From Trichomonas vaginalis G3 (taxonomy: Eukaryota > Parabasalia > Trichomonadida > Trichomonadidae), in contig NC_067203.1 of assembly GCF_026262505.1 (NCBI RefSeq), positions 12,846,392 to 12,910,391 on the forward strand: a DNA stretch of 64,000 bases, in the 5' to 3' direction. Under the pieces are notes generated by a model that was not told the origin of the DNA, made no database searches, and saw only the letters and a program-made list of their open reading frames with translations. The position numbers and the translations under genes are program-made. Every line of letters begins with the position of its first letter. Positions within the stretch are counted from its first letter, which is position 1. Below are positions 16,902 through 24,260 of the stretch, piece after piece.

Positions 16902-17408
16902 CTAATACACCGTTAACAAAAAGTATGAAGCATAAATTTCAGCGTTATAACCAAATGATTGTGGTGCTATACCTGTGTCATACTGTACAGTACAGTGTAT
17001 GTCATAACCTTTAGCACGAATGAATTTATATCTTCTTTCATTAACATTTTTCGTATTCACTTTTTCACCCTGTGTTAAATATCCATGATAGTCCGTTATA
17101 ATCTGTTCATCAGAACTTATATAATGAACATGGTTTTTGTCTGCTTTATTGTCTAAAGAAGTTTGAAGTTCATTTATATCGGAGATATTGTGTTTATGAG
17201 ATTTCAAAACTTTGTTCGTTGCGTCAAGTTCATTTTTGTCCGCTTTACTATTTAATGTAGCTTGAAGTTCATTTATATCGGAGATATTGTGTTTATGTTC
17301 TTTATCTGCTTTTTCGGCTAATTTCTCTTCTATCTCATTTATTTCAAGTTCATGCCTACCACCACCTCCCGAAGAAGTATTTTTCTTCAGCTCTTGAAGA
17401 ACGTCCAC
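16902..17408 (-). CDS. fibre shaft: SKADK/H repeat segment
   Basis: 168-aa frame with at least three copies of an ~37-residue unit built on [HK]-N-I-S-D-I-N-E-L-Q-x-x-L-x-x-K-A-D-K, interspersed with K-x-H-K-H or N-H-V-H motifs. Such S-K-A-D-K-x-H-x-H repeats are typical of phage tail-fibre shafts, where they form trimeric beta/coiled segments. A Gly4 linker precedes the first repeat. The frame opens inside the gene (coding extends upstream in this phase to about 17455), and a one-base indel there separates it from the 369-aa frame. The last residues are out of phase. Confidence 0.7.
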   Translation of the reverse strand: MDVLQELKKNTSSGGGGRHELEINEIEEKLAEKADKEHKHNISDINELQATLNSKADKNELDATNKVLKSHKHNISDINELQTSLDNKADKNHVHYISSDEQIITDYHGYLTQGEKVNTKNVNERRYKFIRAKGYDIHCTVQYDTGIAPQSFGYNAEIYASYFLLTVY

Positions 17409-17443
17409 TTCGCCATCTTTGGTGTCAATAATGAGACTTTGAG

Positions 17444-18553
17444 TTAAAACCTTTCCTGTCTTAATGGATGTTTGTAAAACTTCTTCTTCACCGTGTTCGG
17501 GTCATGGTCGTCGTCATATCTTGTGAAATCAGAGATGTTGTCATACATTAAGCATATCTGTCTCAAAAGTTCTGCTATTTGGAATTGGAACGAAAGATAT
17601 ACAGAACTTTCATCATCTCCTAAAGTCAAGTCTGCTTTCTTAAGTATTTCTTGAATGTATGCAATGAGAACAGAGTACCTTGGAAAATATTCGAACAATA
17701 TTTCATTAGCTGTTGGTTTTGGTGGTTCTTCTGGAGTTTCTGTTGTTTCAGTTCCTTCTGGAGTTTCTGTTGGAGTTTCTGCATCTCTTGACTTCAATGC
17801 TCTTGCTCTCAAAGACCTAAATGTTAGAGCACCGGGTTTTACAAAGGACTTTATAAATGCTTTAATAGTTCCTGGTAAGTTATTGTTAGCATTAAGTAAG
17901 TTCCTTATGCTTCCATCATGTACGTCCATAGCACTATGTAAAAAATCTATACTTTTCTTGTAGTCAGCAATAGACTGACTGTGATTTTTTAAAGATTTGT
18001 CAATACCTTTAAGCCAATCTTCATGCATGTCTGATACTGAGCCAAGAATATCATTTGCTTCCTTTAGTGTATTTTGTGCTTTTCGTAAAGTATCCAATCC
18101 CGTACGTGCATTGTTTGCTATACGTCTTACAGTATCTATTTGACTCCTTGTTTCTTGCATCCAACCAGATAAAGTTTTAATAGTATCAGAACCATTTGAA
18201 ATGAAGTTCAAAGCATTTTTGACGTCATCTAAAGCTTCTTCACCAAGTACAGCCCATATCTTTCCGATTTGGTATTGAAGAACTCCATATGAAGCAGCTG
18301 TTAAACCAGTATTTATAAGGTCCCATATCCATGATTTAGCAGTTTTTCCATCCTTTCCATCCTTTCCATCCAAACCGTTTTCGCCTTGAGGTCCTTGTAT
18401 TCCTTGTATTCCTTGTATTCCTTGTGGTCCTTGAGGTCCGGTGTCACCCTTCTCTCCTTTCAGTTCATCTTTATGTTCGTTATAATATTCTAATGTCATA
18501 AGGTGTACATCATTACTGCTACCAGCAACTCCTAATATTTGTTTCTCATTCAT
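17444..18553 (-). CDS. fibre stalk: collagen-like and coiled-coil segment
   Basis: 369-aa frame. Residues ~33-70 are a collagen-like G-x-y run (G-E-K-G-D-T-G-P-Q-G-P-Q-G-I-Q-G..., G-L-D-G-K-D-G-K-D-G-K). A hydrophobic helical stretch and a ~150-residue helical/coiled-coil region with hydrophobic heptads follow, then a Thr/Pro/Glu-rich linker (E-T-P-T-E-T-P-E-G) and another helical domain. Collagen-like triple helices are common stalks of phage and giant-virus fibres. Coding also extends upstream to 18873 in other phases. A trimeric virion fibre stalk is the most economical reading. Confidence 0.75.
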   Translation of the reverse strand: MNEKQILGVAGSSNDVHLMTLEYYNEHKDELKGEKGDTGPQGPQGIQGIQGIQGPQGENGLDGKDGKDGKTAKSWIWDLINTGLTAASYGVLQYQIGKIWAVLGEEALDDVKNALNFISNGSDTIKTLSGWMQETRSQIDTVRRIANNARTGLDTLRKAQNTLKEANDILGSVSDMHEDWLKGIDKSLKNHSQSIADYKKSIDFLHSAMDVHDGSIRNLLNANNNLPGTIKAFIKSFVKPGALTFRSLRARALKSRDAETPTETPEGTETTETPEEPPKPTANEILFEYFPRYSVLIAYIQEILKKADLTLGDDESSVYLSFQFQIAELLRQICLMYDNISDFTRYDDDHDPNTVKKKFYKHPLRQERF

Positions 18554-18873
18554 GACTAAATTCTTTAGGCATTTAATGTTGTCGTCAATCGAAAGCTCTT
18601 TAACAATTCAATGAGAACATTCAGTACTTTCACTAATGAGGCATCTACTGTAGAATTTATATATTGCACCGTTCCATCATTTATGATAGGAACTTGCTTG
18701 TTGTAATGAATGGGTCATAAGTGTTAAAAGTATCGAAATCAATGACTTTTTTAGTTTTTTCCATCGTCAATGACTAAATCATTGCCTTCAATGGTTAAAG
18801 TTGAGTTTTCGTTTACTAGTTCATGTGCTCTTCTTGCTTCATTTGTTTCATACGCATATGCAGCAATAGTCAT
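18554..18873 (-). pseudogene. fibre gene, N-terminal section broken by frameshifts
   Basis: ATG at 18873 opens M-T-I-A-A-Y-A-Y-E-T-N-E-A-R-R-A-H-E-L and codes for about 40 residues; coding then hops phase near 18755, 18695 and 18600 before joining the 369-aa frame. The pieces are coding-like throughout (e.g. V-Q-Y-I-N-S-T-V-D-A-S-L-V-K-V-L-N). The start codon is only 17 bp from the divergent ATG at 18891. This section probably anchors the fibre to the capsid vertex. Confidence 0.55.
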
Positions 18874-18890
18874 ATTTTAATGAGAATAAA
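18874..18890. promoter_or_regulatory. 17-bp bidirectional gap between divergent genes
   Basis: The ATG of the fibre gene (18873, minus) and of the penton-like gene (18891, plus) are separated by only 17 bases (ATTTTAATGAGAATAAA on the + strand). Comparable divergent gaps are 16 bp (21821-21836) and 25 bp (20510-20534). Promoters must overlap the coding regions or be initiator-type. Confidence 0.4.
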
Positions 18891-19658
18891 ATGTTGTTCT
18901 ATTTGCAAAGTACTGACCCAAACGAATACGGAACAGTAAAGCTACAAACAAACTTAGGTCTTCAGAATGAAGCGCTTGCTTTCAGAGTTGTTGACTTCAA
19001 TACTATCGCAACTTTTGTCATAACAGATGAAACAGATTTCATGGAGTTTGAAATAGATGGAAAGAAGCATGAAATAAGATTTCACAATAATGTAGAATAT
19101 AAGATGGAAACATTAGCTGGAGTGTTAAATGCGCTCATAAATACTACAATAAACAAGGAGAACGAAGAAAACTTAATGAATGTTAAACTTATTGCAGGAG
19201 TTTTGAAGTTCAGTTATGCGAAGGAGTTTAAGATAACACGAATGAGTCATAGAGTTCAATTGCTTCTGGGAGCATACCATATGACATTTCCTTTGAAAAG
19301 TATTGACAAAACGATTGAGATGAAATCTGTTCCATACGTATGTTATGGCAATTGTTTATACATTGAGTCTAAAATAGCTAATGTCACAGGTATTTCAGGA
19401 GTTAATAGTAAAGGTTCAGTAGAATATAAGTCTTTCTGTTATGAAGTAAATTCAATGTTCATTCCAAACGTTCCTGTCATAGCAACTCATTTAGGTAAAT
19501 GGGTTCGCATTAGTCCTCATAATTTGAAAGACATGCAATTCAGACTAGTTGACTTTCAGGGCGAGCCTGTAGAACTGAAGGCACCAGTGCGAATGACTGT
19601 TGAAGTTGACTTTTTAGAAATATTAAATGCAACAGCTTACAAGAGAACTCAGAGCTAA
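18891..19658 (+). CDS. penton/minor capsid protein candidate
   Basis: 255 aa, intact. The C-terminal pattern M-Q-F-R-L-V-D-F-Q-G-E-P-V-E-L-K-A-P-V-R-M-T-V-E-V-D-F resembles the terminal strand pair seen in Polinton penton/minor capsid proteins (R-[IL]-V-D-x-x-G-x-x-[VI]). Preceding strands include L-L-L-G and Y-G-N-C-L-Y-I-E. It lies divergent to the fibre gene, which fits a fibre-penton partnership at capsid vertices. Its end overlaps the start of the next gene by 32 bases. Family assignment is inference from pattern and context. Confidence 0.6.
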   Translation: MLFYLQSTDPNEYGTVKLQTNLGLQNEALAFRVVDFNTIATFVITDETDFMEFEIDGKKHEIRFHNNVEYKMETLAGVLNALINTTINKENEENLMNVKLIAGVLKFSYAKEFKITRMSHRVQLLLGAYHMTFPLKSIDKTIEMKSVPYVCYGNCLYIESKIANVTGISGVNSKGSVEYKSFCYEVNSMFIPNVPVIATHLGKWVRISPHNLKDMQFRLVDFQGEPVELKAPVRMTVEVDFLEILNATAYKRTQS

Positions 19659-19896
19659 AAATATAAAGTATGAATGTTATGTATTAGGTCATGAACTTTG
19701 GTTGTTGCTGTTTGATGAAACAAATGAGTTAGTTATGTCAGTCAAGAGAACAGAAAAAGGCGTCAAAGGCGCCGAGCGCAAAGCGCTATATTGTGTTAGT
19801 GAGAACTGCACCAAGTCAATAAGATTAGGTTTGCATTATGAAGATGAGTTCGATACTGTTGAAGAAGTTTTGGATAGATATTACAAATTGCTTTAA
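19627..19896 (+). CDS. small Maverick protein carrying a hairpin insert
   Basis: 89 aa. The start overlaps the penton-like gene's end by 32 bases in another phase. The N-terminal half is alpha/beta with V-L-G-H-E-L-W-L-L-L-F-D; the C-terminal half is acidic (Y-E-D-E-F-D-T-V-E-E-V-L-D). Residues ~45-54 (G-V-K-G-A-E-R-K-A-L) are encoded by the GC-rich double hairpin at 19759-19787, inserted in frame. It ends 4 bases into the convergent gene's stop region. Function unknown. Confidence 0.6.
   Translation: MQQLTRELRAKNIKYECYVLGHELWLLLFDETNELVMSVKRTEKGVKGAERKALYCVSENCTKSIRLGLHYEDEFDTVEEVLDRYYKLL
19759..19787. repeat. GC-rich double hairpin inside a gene, site 5
   Basis: GGCG...CGCC (19759-19773, containing the palindrome GGCGCC) followed by AGCGC-AAA-GCGCT (19775-19787). 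It is read in frame in the 19627-19896 gene. Loop size three and tandem arrangement match the other sites. Confidence 0.8.
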
Positions 19897-20509
19897 TTTA
19901 CTAAAACATATTTCAAGCAAAGTTTATATTCTGTTGAAAGTTTTGTATACTCGTTCGAATATTTATACTTAAACTCAACTCCTGTAGTTCCTGGTGTTTC
20001 AATGATGCGGATGTTACCTATTTTCATGAATAGTGGAGTTTGACCACAGCATTCGATTTCAGGGTCGAGATAGTCAATGACACATTGCTTTCCTGTTATT
20101 CGTGAGATAACATTTTCAAGGTCCTCCTTTGTTAGAATTATTTGGTTCTTGCTTATAAGATTTGTCAAAAGCTTCTTATCGTCTTTTGAGTAAAATTGTT
20201 TGGTATAACTGAAGAAGGTAATGGTCTACGTTATCTGAAGGATTTGTTTGAACATTGTGTGTAAGGGTTGTCGTTGGCTTCTCTTGAAAGAACTTGGTCC
20301 AGTGGTGGATACTCTAACTTAACATCTGATGTAGCGTTAGCGTTTGAAGCTGAGTTTAAATTCACGGATTTCAGTTCTGGTTCTTTTTCTTTCAAACACT
20401 CTGAACTATAGTTCTTTATGACAATATTGTTTGTCGTTCGTGAGTCAACATTTGATGTTGGTTCAATTGGAACATTAACGGCACCAGCTAAGATGGATTT
20501 GCTTCTCAT
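19893..20509 (-). CDS. Maverick protein of unknown function, frameshifted
   Basis: Two frames, 92 aa (20231-20509) and 91 aa (19893-20168), are joined by coding sequence in other phases, so one gene of about 205 codons with two indels near 20235 and 20205 is likely. The N-terminal part is Ser/Asn-rich and probably disordered. The C-terminal part is a compact alpha/beta domain with a Cys pair (E-C-C-G) and a strand-rich end. ATG 20509 is 25 bp from the divergent ATG 20535. No family was recognised. Confidence 0.5.
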
Positions 20510-20534
20510 TTCATATAGAATAAAAACCTTTTAT

Positions 20535-20936
20535 ATGTATGAAATGAACAATATACTCGACAAGGGTTTGAATGTAAAGCTAACGAATGAAAATATTGTT
20601 GAATTCACTGAGACAGGAGCTGTGTATAAAGATGTAGAACTACTGAACAAAAGAGCTAAGGGAAGAAGCAGGAACATGAACAAAGGGTGGAAGCCTATAA
20701 AAATTTATGTCAATGATGGCTCAGGAGGTTCAAACATAAAGTATGCAGAAAGTTATAGAGTTTATGCTCTCAAAGGTGAAAAGCCTTCATTTAAGAACAG
20801 CTATTCTAACGCATATCCTCAAAAGTTAACGGATGGGGAAGTGGATGATATGAATGACAGCAAAAATATTAACAGAAATGGCGACAGAGATGCATGGAAT
20901 TTGTTTACCATCAGTCAGTTGAAGGTTAAACTTTAA
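20535..20936 (+). CDS. Maverick protein of unknown function
   Basis: 133 aa from the ATG at 20535, chosen because the longer frame (from 20418) runs through the divergent neighbour's coding sequence. The product has a basic segment (N-K-R-A-K-G-R-S-R-N-M-N-K-G-W-K-P), a Y-x-x-S-Y-R-V-Y motif and a D/N-rich stretch (D-D-M-N-D-S-K-N-I-N-R-N-G-D-R-D) and ends in V-K-L. It overlaps the convergent ATPase gene's stop by 4 bases. A DNA-binding virion role is possible but unsupported. Confidence 0.6.
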   Translation: MYEMNNILDKGLNVKLTNENIVEFTETGAVYKDVELLNKRAKGRSRNMNKGWKPIKIYVNDGSGGSNIKYAESYRVYALKGEKPSFKNSYSNAYPQKLTDGEVDDMNDSKNINRNGDRDAWNLFTISQLKVKL

Positions 20937-21820
20937 AACAATGTTGGTCGTTCCCATGGAATATTTTTGACTTTAATGGTATTAGTCATGATATGAATCT
21001 CAAGGTATGAACGAGGAGAGATGAGAGACTTATATGCTTCCCAAATTTCTTCAAAAGGTAATGTTATACCTGACTGTTTCCAAATGAGTTCAATATCATA
21101 GCGTGAGAAACCTTGAAAGATAACGAAGTCAGTTATGAGACGTTTTATGTTTAAAGCTAAAAACCTCCATGTTTGCATAAGTATTGCTACAGTTAAATGG
21201 TAATGTCTGACTTTAGTAATGATATTAGCTAATGGTGAGTCTGGTTTTGACACTAAACCTTTTCCGGCGAAGTCGTCGCAAACGAGCAGAGTGTTTGAAG
21301 GATACTTTTTGAAGGGGTATTTTGAAAGTTTTGACAGAATGTAGTTTGTAAGTCGTTTCATATCGTAAACTCCTGAGTATTGACGTAAGTGGTGTTTGTC
21401 AATAATTCTTTCCATCTCTTCTGAAGTCTTTTGCATTCCTGACTGTATAAATTCAACGATGGCATAATATTTCCTCTTACGTCGAATGTAACGTTGAAGA
21501 AATTCAATGAGTTCGCTATCTGGAACTTTAACGACAGAGGCTTGAACTTTTGACATAAATGTTTTCGCTGTTGAGTCCATAGAGTCTGAAGTTGCTGATA
21601 TAATGATTTGGTCATAATATGAATCTTGACCTAAACGCTCTGTTATGAGTATATGACGAATGAGGTTAAATGTCTTACCTGACCCCATCTTTCCACAATA
21701 GAAATAAACACCATTTGAACAGAACTCATAGTCCTTACTGAAAGGAAGAATAAGAGAAGAGTTAAGTTTGTCTGTAGTTTCATTCATGTCTTCATCTACG
21801 TCATGTATTAAATGCTTCAT
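20933..21820 (-). CDS. A32/FtsK-type genome packaging ATPase
   Basis: 295 aa, intact. Walker A is G-K-M-G-S-G-K-T near residue 43; Walker B is T-L-L-V-C-D-D-F-A-G near 180; a sensor-like region with I-L-M-Q-T-W-R follows near 215. This is the FtsK-HerA superfamily ATPase found in nearly all Mavericks and in NCLDVs, which pumps the genome into preformed capsids. Length is in the family's usual range. The ATG is 16 bp from the divergent 21837 start. It is one of the few large genes of the element with no frameshift. Confidence 0.9.
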   Translation of the reverse strand: MKHLIHDVDEDMNETTDKLNSSLILPFSKDYEFCSNGVYFYCGKMGSGKTFNLIRHILITERLGQDSYYDQIIISATSDSMDSTAKTFMSKVQASVVKVPDSELIEFLQRYIRRKRKYYAIVEFIQSGMQKTSEEMERIIDKHHLRQYSGVYDMKRLTNYILSKLSKYPFKKYPSNTLLVCDDFAGKGLVSKPDSPLANIITKVRHYHLTVAILMQTWRFLALNIKRLITDFVIFQGFSRYDIELIWKQSGITLPFEEIWEAYKSLISPRSYLEIHIMTNTIKVKNIPWERPTLF

Positions 21821-21836
21821 TTTATCTCCATTAAAA

Positions 21837-22718
21837 ATGCAAGTCAGAAATATTCAGAACATAGCACCGAGTCTAACTGACAAGAGTATAAAGATATACT
21901 ATGAACACGTTATGATGAAACCAACCAAAATTCAAGAAAGTCAGTATACTTATGAATATCCAAGACACTGGGTAGAGTATGTAGGAGGTGAGAAAGCTAT
22001 TGAAATAAGACAAGTTAGAAGTATTCCAGCAGGAAGGACAATATTATTGAAGAACTTTAATGTTTTGAGATATAATGATGAGACAAAGAAGCAAGATAGT
22101 TTTCCTATTGCTGTGTATGTGAACCTAGACACAGGAGATGACATGAAAGTTTTTAACACAAAGCTTCAAACGGTAGTGAGAGAACAACTGACTGCGGAAG
22201 GACACCCATTACCTTCAGAAGTTACCATAGCATATAATTTTGAAACAAACTCAATAGATTTTAAAGTCATCTCTGCAAAGAAGTCAGGTTTTACATTTAA
22301 TGAAGCAGATGTATATTCGAATGAAAACTTCAAAGCTATTGCATGGTTAGATAATGACGATTGCTTTAAGAAAATATTTAAATTCAGTGACTCAACGATG
22401 TCAATAGATGACCTTCGTGGAATGTTACCATCGACGTTTACAGTTGAAGGTTCAGCAGGATTGCTTACAAGATTGTCAATTGGTGGTATTTGGTCTCGTG
22501 AGAACATTGTTATAAAATCCAGTATAAGTGAATTTGCTGAAGAATCTATATTATGTCTTTCAAACTACATGTATTCGCCACCGAAGCATTATAGTATAAC
22601 AAACTTTGTCAGTAAGTTTAACATAAGACTTGTCGAACCTTCTTCAATGAAAGATGTTGTGCTACCTAAAGATGGAAAGGATGGACTCATTATTGAGATG
22701 ATTTTAATTGCATATTAA
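21837..22718 (+). CDS. capsid-associated protein candidate, paralogue of 7441-8298
   Basis: 293 aa from ATG 21837, preceded by TTTTATCTCCATTAAAA; the longer frame from 21768 overlaps the ATPase gene and is not favoured. It is strand-rich, with Y-E-Y-P-R-H-W-V near the N-terminus and the C-terminal D-V-V-L-P-K-D-G-K-D-G-L-I-I-E motif shared with the 7441-8298 product. It begins a tight + strand run: its TAA is followed directly by the ATG at 22719. A minor capsid role is inferred. Confidence 0.65.
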   Translation: MQVRNIQNIAPSLTDKSIKIYYEHVMMKPTKIQESQYTYEYPRHWVEYVGGEKAIEIRQVRSIPAGRTILLKNFNVLRYNDETKKQDSFPIAVYVNLDTGDDMKVFNTKLQTVVREQLTAEGHPLPSEVTIAYNFETNSIDFKVISAKKSGFTFNEADVYSNENFKAIAWLDNDDCFKKIFKFSDSTMSIDDLRGMLPSTFTVEGSAGLLTRLSIGGIWSRENIVIKSSISEFAEESILCLSNYMYSPPKHYSITNFVSKFNIRLVEPSSMKDVVLPKDGKDGLIIEMILIAY

Positions 22719-22916
22719 ATGAGCTTGTTTTTAAAGGTCATTCATGATGAAATAACTGTTGTAGAAGATGTTAGCAATTGTTCAGACATTTTATTGAGAA
22801 TAGATGAGATAAGAAAGAAGTTTATGAATGAGAATGTTTATGTTTCATTGACTTTCTCCAGTAACGAGAACTTTTATGAGATAATATTGAAGAGAGATGA
22901 TTTTAATATGGGGTAA
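22719..22916 (+). CDS. 65-aa Maverick protein
   Basis: The ATG abuts the TAA of the upstream gene, and its own TAA abuts the ATG of the next gene, so the three are likely made from one transcript or from overlapping initiator promoters. The product is a small alpha/beta protein with acidic character (V-V-E-D-V-S-N-C-S-D) and ends R-D-D-F-N-M-G. No homology was recognised. Confidence 0.65.
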   Translation: MSLFLKVIHDEITVVEDVSNCSDILLRIDEIRKKFMNENVYVSLTFSSNENFYEIILKRDDFNMG

Positions 22917-23441
22917 ATGGTAGCTTGGGCAGCTTTAGGCGCAATGGGAACAAAAGCATTAGCATTTGGAGCAAAAGCACTTGGAGCTTATGACGCAGTA
23001 AATAAAATGAGTGGAGGAAGGGTTTCAAAGACATTAGATGCAAATAAAGGAAAGATTGGAGGCTGGGTTGCAAAGAAGTTAAGATTAAATAAAATAGGGC
23101 TCATAAATAAAGCATCCAATTTGGTTGCGACTGAGTCAGAAAATGCTTTAGGAAAGGACGATGAGTTTGCAAAACACGCAAAAGACTTTAATGACCAGAT
23201 GAAAGGTGAAACAATGCATTTAAATAGAGTCGATGGAACTAAAGAAAATGTTTCTTCTCCACCAGTAGTTCTTCCGTATGGTCCCTATGGAATGTATGGA
23301 AACCCTTACGAAAGACCATTTGACCCATTGACTGGTGGAAGTAACTGGTATCATTACGGACGAAGAAGAAAGACAGTCAAGTTGGAGACAGACGTGAAGA
23401 AAGCAACTAAAAAGAAACCAAGGAAGAGAGTTATAAAGTAA
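22917..23441 (+). CDS. pVI-like membrane-active/basic virion protein candidate
   Basis: 174 aa. The N-terminal ~30 residues are a Gly/Ala-rich amphipathic helix (A-A-L-G-A-M-G-T-K-A-L-A-F-G-A-K-A-L-G) ending at K-M-S-G-G-R near residue 33. A second amphipathic/basic region, a Tyr/Pro/Gly stretch with P-L-T-G-G-S near 140 and a very basic C-terminus (K-K-K-P-R-K-R) follow. MSGG and LTGG both fit the adenovirus-type protease consensus (M/I/L)-x-G-G. The layout resembles adenovirus pVI, an internal capsid protein that disrupts membranes after cleavage. No such protease was found in this copy, so this is inference. Its last codons lie in the inner inverted repeat. Confidence 0.5.
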   Translation: MVAWAALGAMGTKALAFGAKALGAYDAVNKMSGGRVSKTLDANKGKIGGWVAKKLRLNKIGLINKASNLVATESENALGKDDEFAKHAKDFNDQMKGETMHLNRVDGTKENVSSPPVVLPYGPYGMYGNPYERPFDPLTGGSNWYHYGRRRKTVKLETDVKKATKKKPRKRVIK

Positions 23442-23452
23442 TGAATTCAACA

Positions 23453-23487
23453 GGGTGAAAAAAGAGGTGAGATCTCACCACTTCACC
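23453..23487. repeat. GGTGA-palindrome repeat, copy 3
   Basis: GGGTGAAAAAAGAGGTGAGATCTCACC followed by ACTTCACC, 11 bp after the stop of the 22917 gene. The core GGTGAGATCTCACC is a perfect 14-base palindrome. It is the inverted-arm counterpart of copy 1. Confidence 0.7.
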
Positions 23488-23584
23488 TAAATTTAAATGG
23501 ATGTTTTCATACGTGTGGGAGTGGTGATATCATTAATTTTTAAGTTTATTTTTTATTTTACTGAAAATTTTTATTTGGATGTAA

Positions 23585-23869
23585 ATGACAGAACAAAAGC
23601 AACTCATTCGAATTCCACAGTATAACAAACATACATTTAAACATTTATTCTTCCTTCCTGAGCATAACATGTTCTTTCAAATACATCCGAGACCAGTTGA
23701 CTTTTCATTGACTGTTTATAAAGATAGAAATAGTTATATCATTAAACCATACGATGACGAAGGTAAGTTATGTAAATTGTACGTTAAGAAGTTAGAGAAA
23801 GTTTATGGCTTCAAGTATGACTACAATAGGGTTAACACTGATGATGAAGATATTGAGGAAAATTTATGA
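23585..23869 (+). CDS. small Maverick protein of unknown function, copy 2
   Basis: 94 aa, identical in sequence to the product of 3830-4114, in the right inner arm and therefore in opposite orientation. The ATG directly follows GGATGTAA, the leader motif of the element. See copy 1 for the protein description. Both copies lie nearest to the inner sides of the terminal regions, so each end of the element has the gene reading outward. Confidence 0.75.
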   Translation: MTEQKQLIRIPQYNKHTFKHLFFLPEHNMFFQIHPRPVDFSLTVYKDRNSYIIKPYDDEGKLCKLYVKKLEKVYGFKYDYNRVNTDDEDIEENL

Positions 23870-24029
23870 GAACATTAGTGAAGTTGTTAGTGAGAACGAT
23901 AGTGAGAACGTTTATTTTTACATTAGTGAGTTCGTTAGTGAAGTGAAGTGGGTGGTGGTTTTGTAAATATTTAAGGTTAAGTTAGTGTTGTCGTTTGTGT
24001 TGTAAAATATACGTTAACGGTTTTGTAAA

Positions 24030-24260
24030 GTGTCAAATTCACAAGTATTGCGTACGGAGGAACGCAGTGCCTCCATACCCAAGATAACCATACTAACTCC
24101 GCATGAAGATCTCCCAATTAATCCATTAACTGGAACAAATTACACGCCAAATCAAATGTATCAGCTGAAACCGAAATACACAAATGCAGATACAGAAAGG
24201 TTGTGGCAAATATGGGATACAGATACAGGCATGACCGCTGTTGACACATTCACAGCGTAA
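24030..24260 (+). pseudogene. 76-codon frame spanning the inner-arm boundary
   Basis: The frame starts in the inner inverted repeat and crosses its boundary at 24098; the part beyond (from H-E-D-L-P-I-N-P-L-T-G-T-N-Y-T-P) looks coding, with Y-x-L-K-P-K-Y and W-Q-I-W-D-T-D-T-G. It is probably the 3' remainder of a gene truncated when the right terminal region was formed. The first ~23 codons are likely not original. No homology was recognised. Confidence 0.35.

Larger units (their letters stand above)
23420..24098. repeat. right inner inverted-repeat arm
   Basis: Reverse complement of 3601-4295, ending sharply at TACTAACT (24098). It includes the GGTGA-palindrome (23453-23487), the second 94-aa gene and a ~150-bp stretch rich in GTTAGTGAG repeats. 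Beyond 24098 the sequence is unrelated to the matching left side. Confidence 0.9.

Noticed and set aside
21768-21836. Upstream extension of the 21837 gene
   Set aside because: The extra codons lie on the coding sequence of the divergent ATPase, and the ATG at 21837 has the usual leader.
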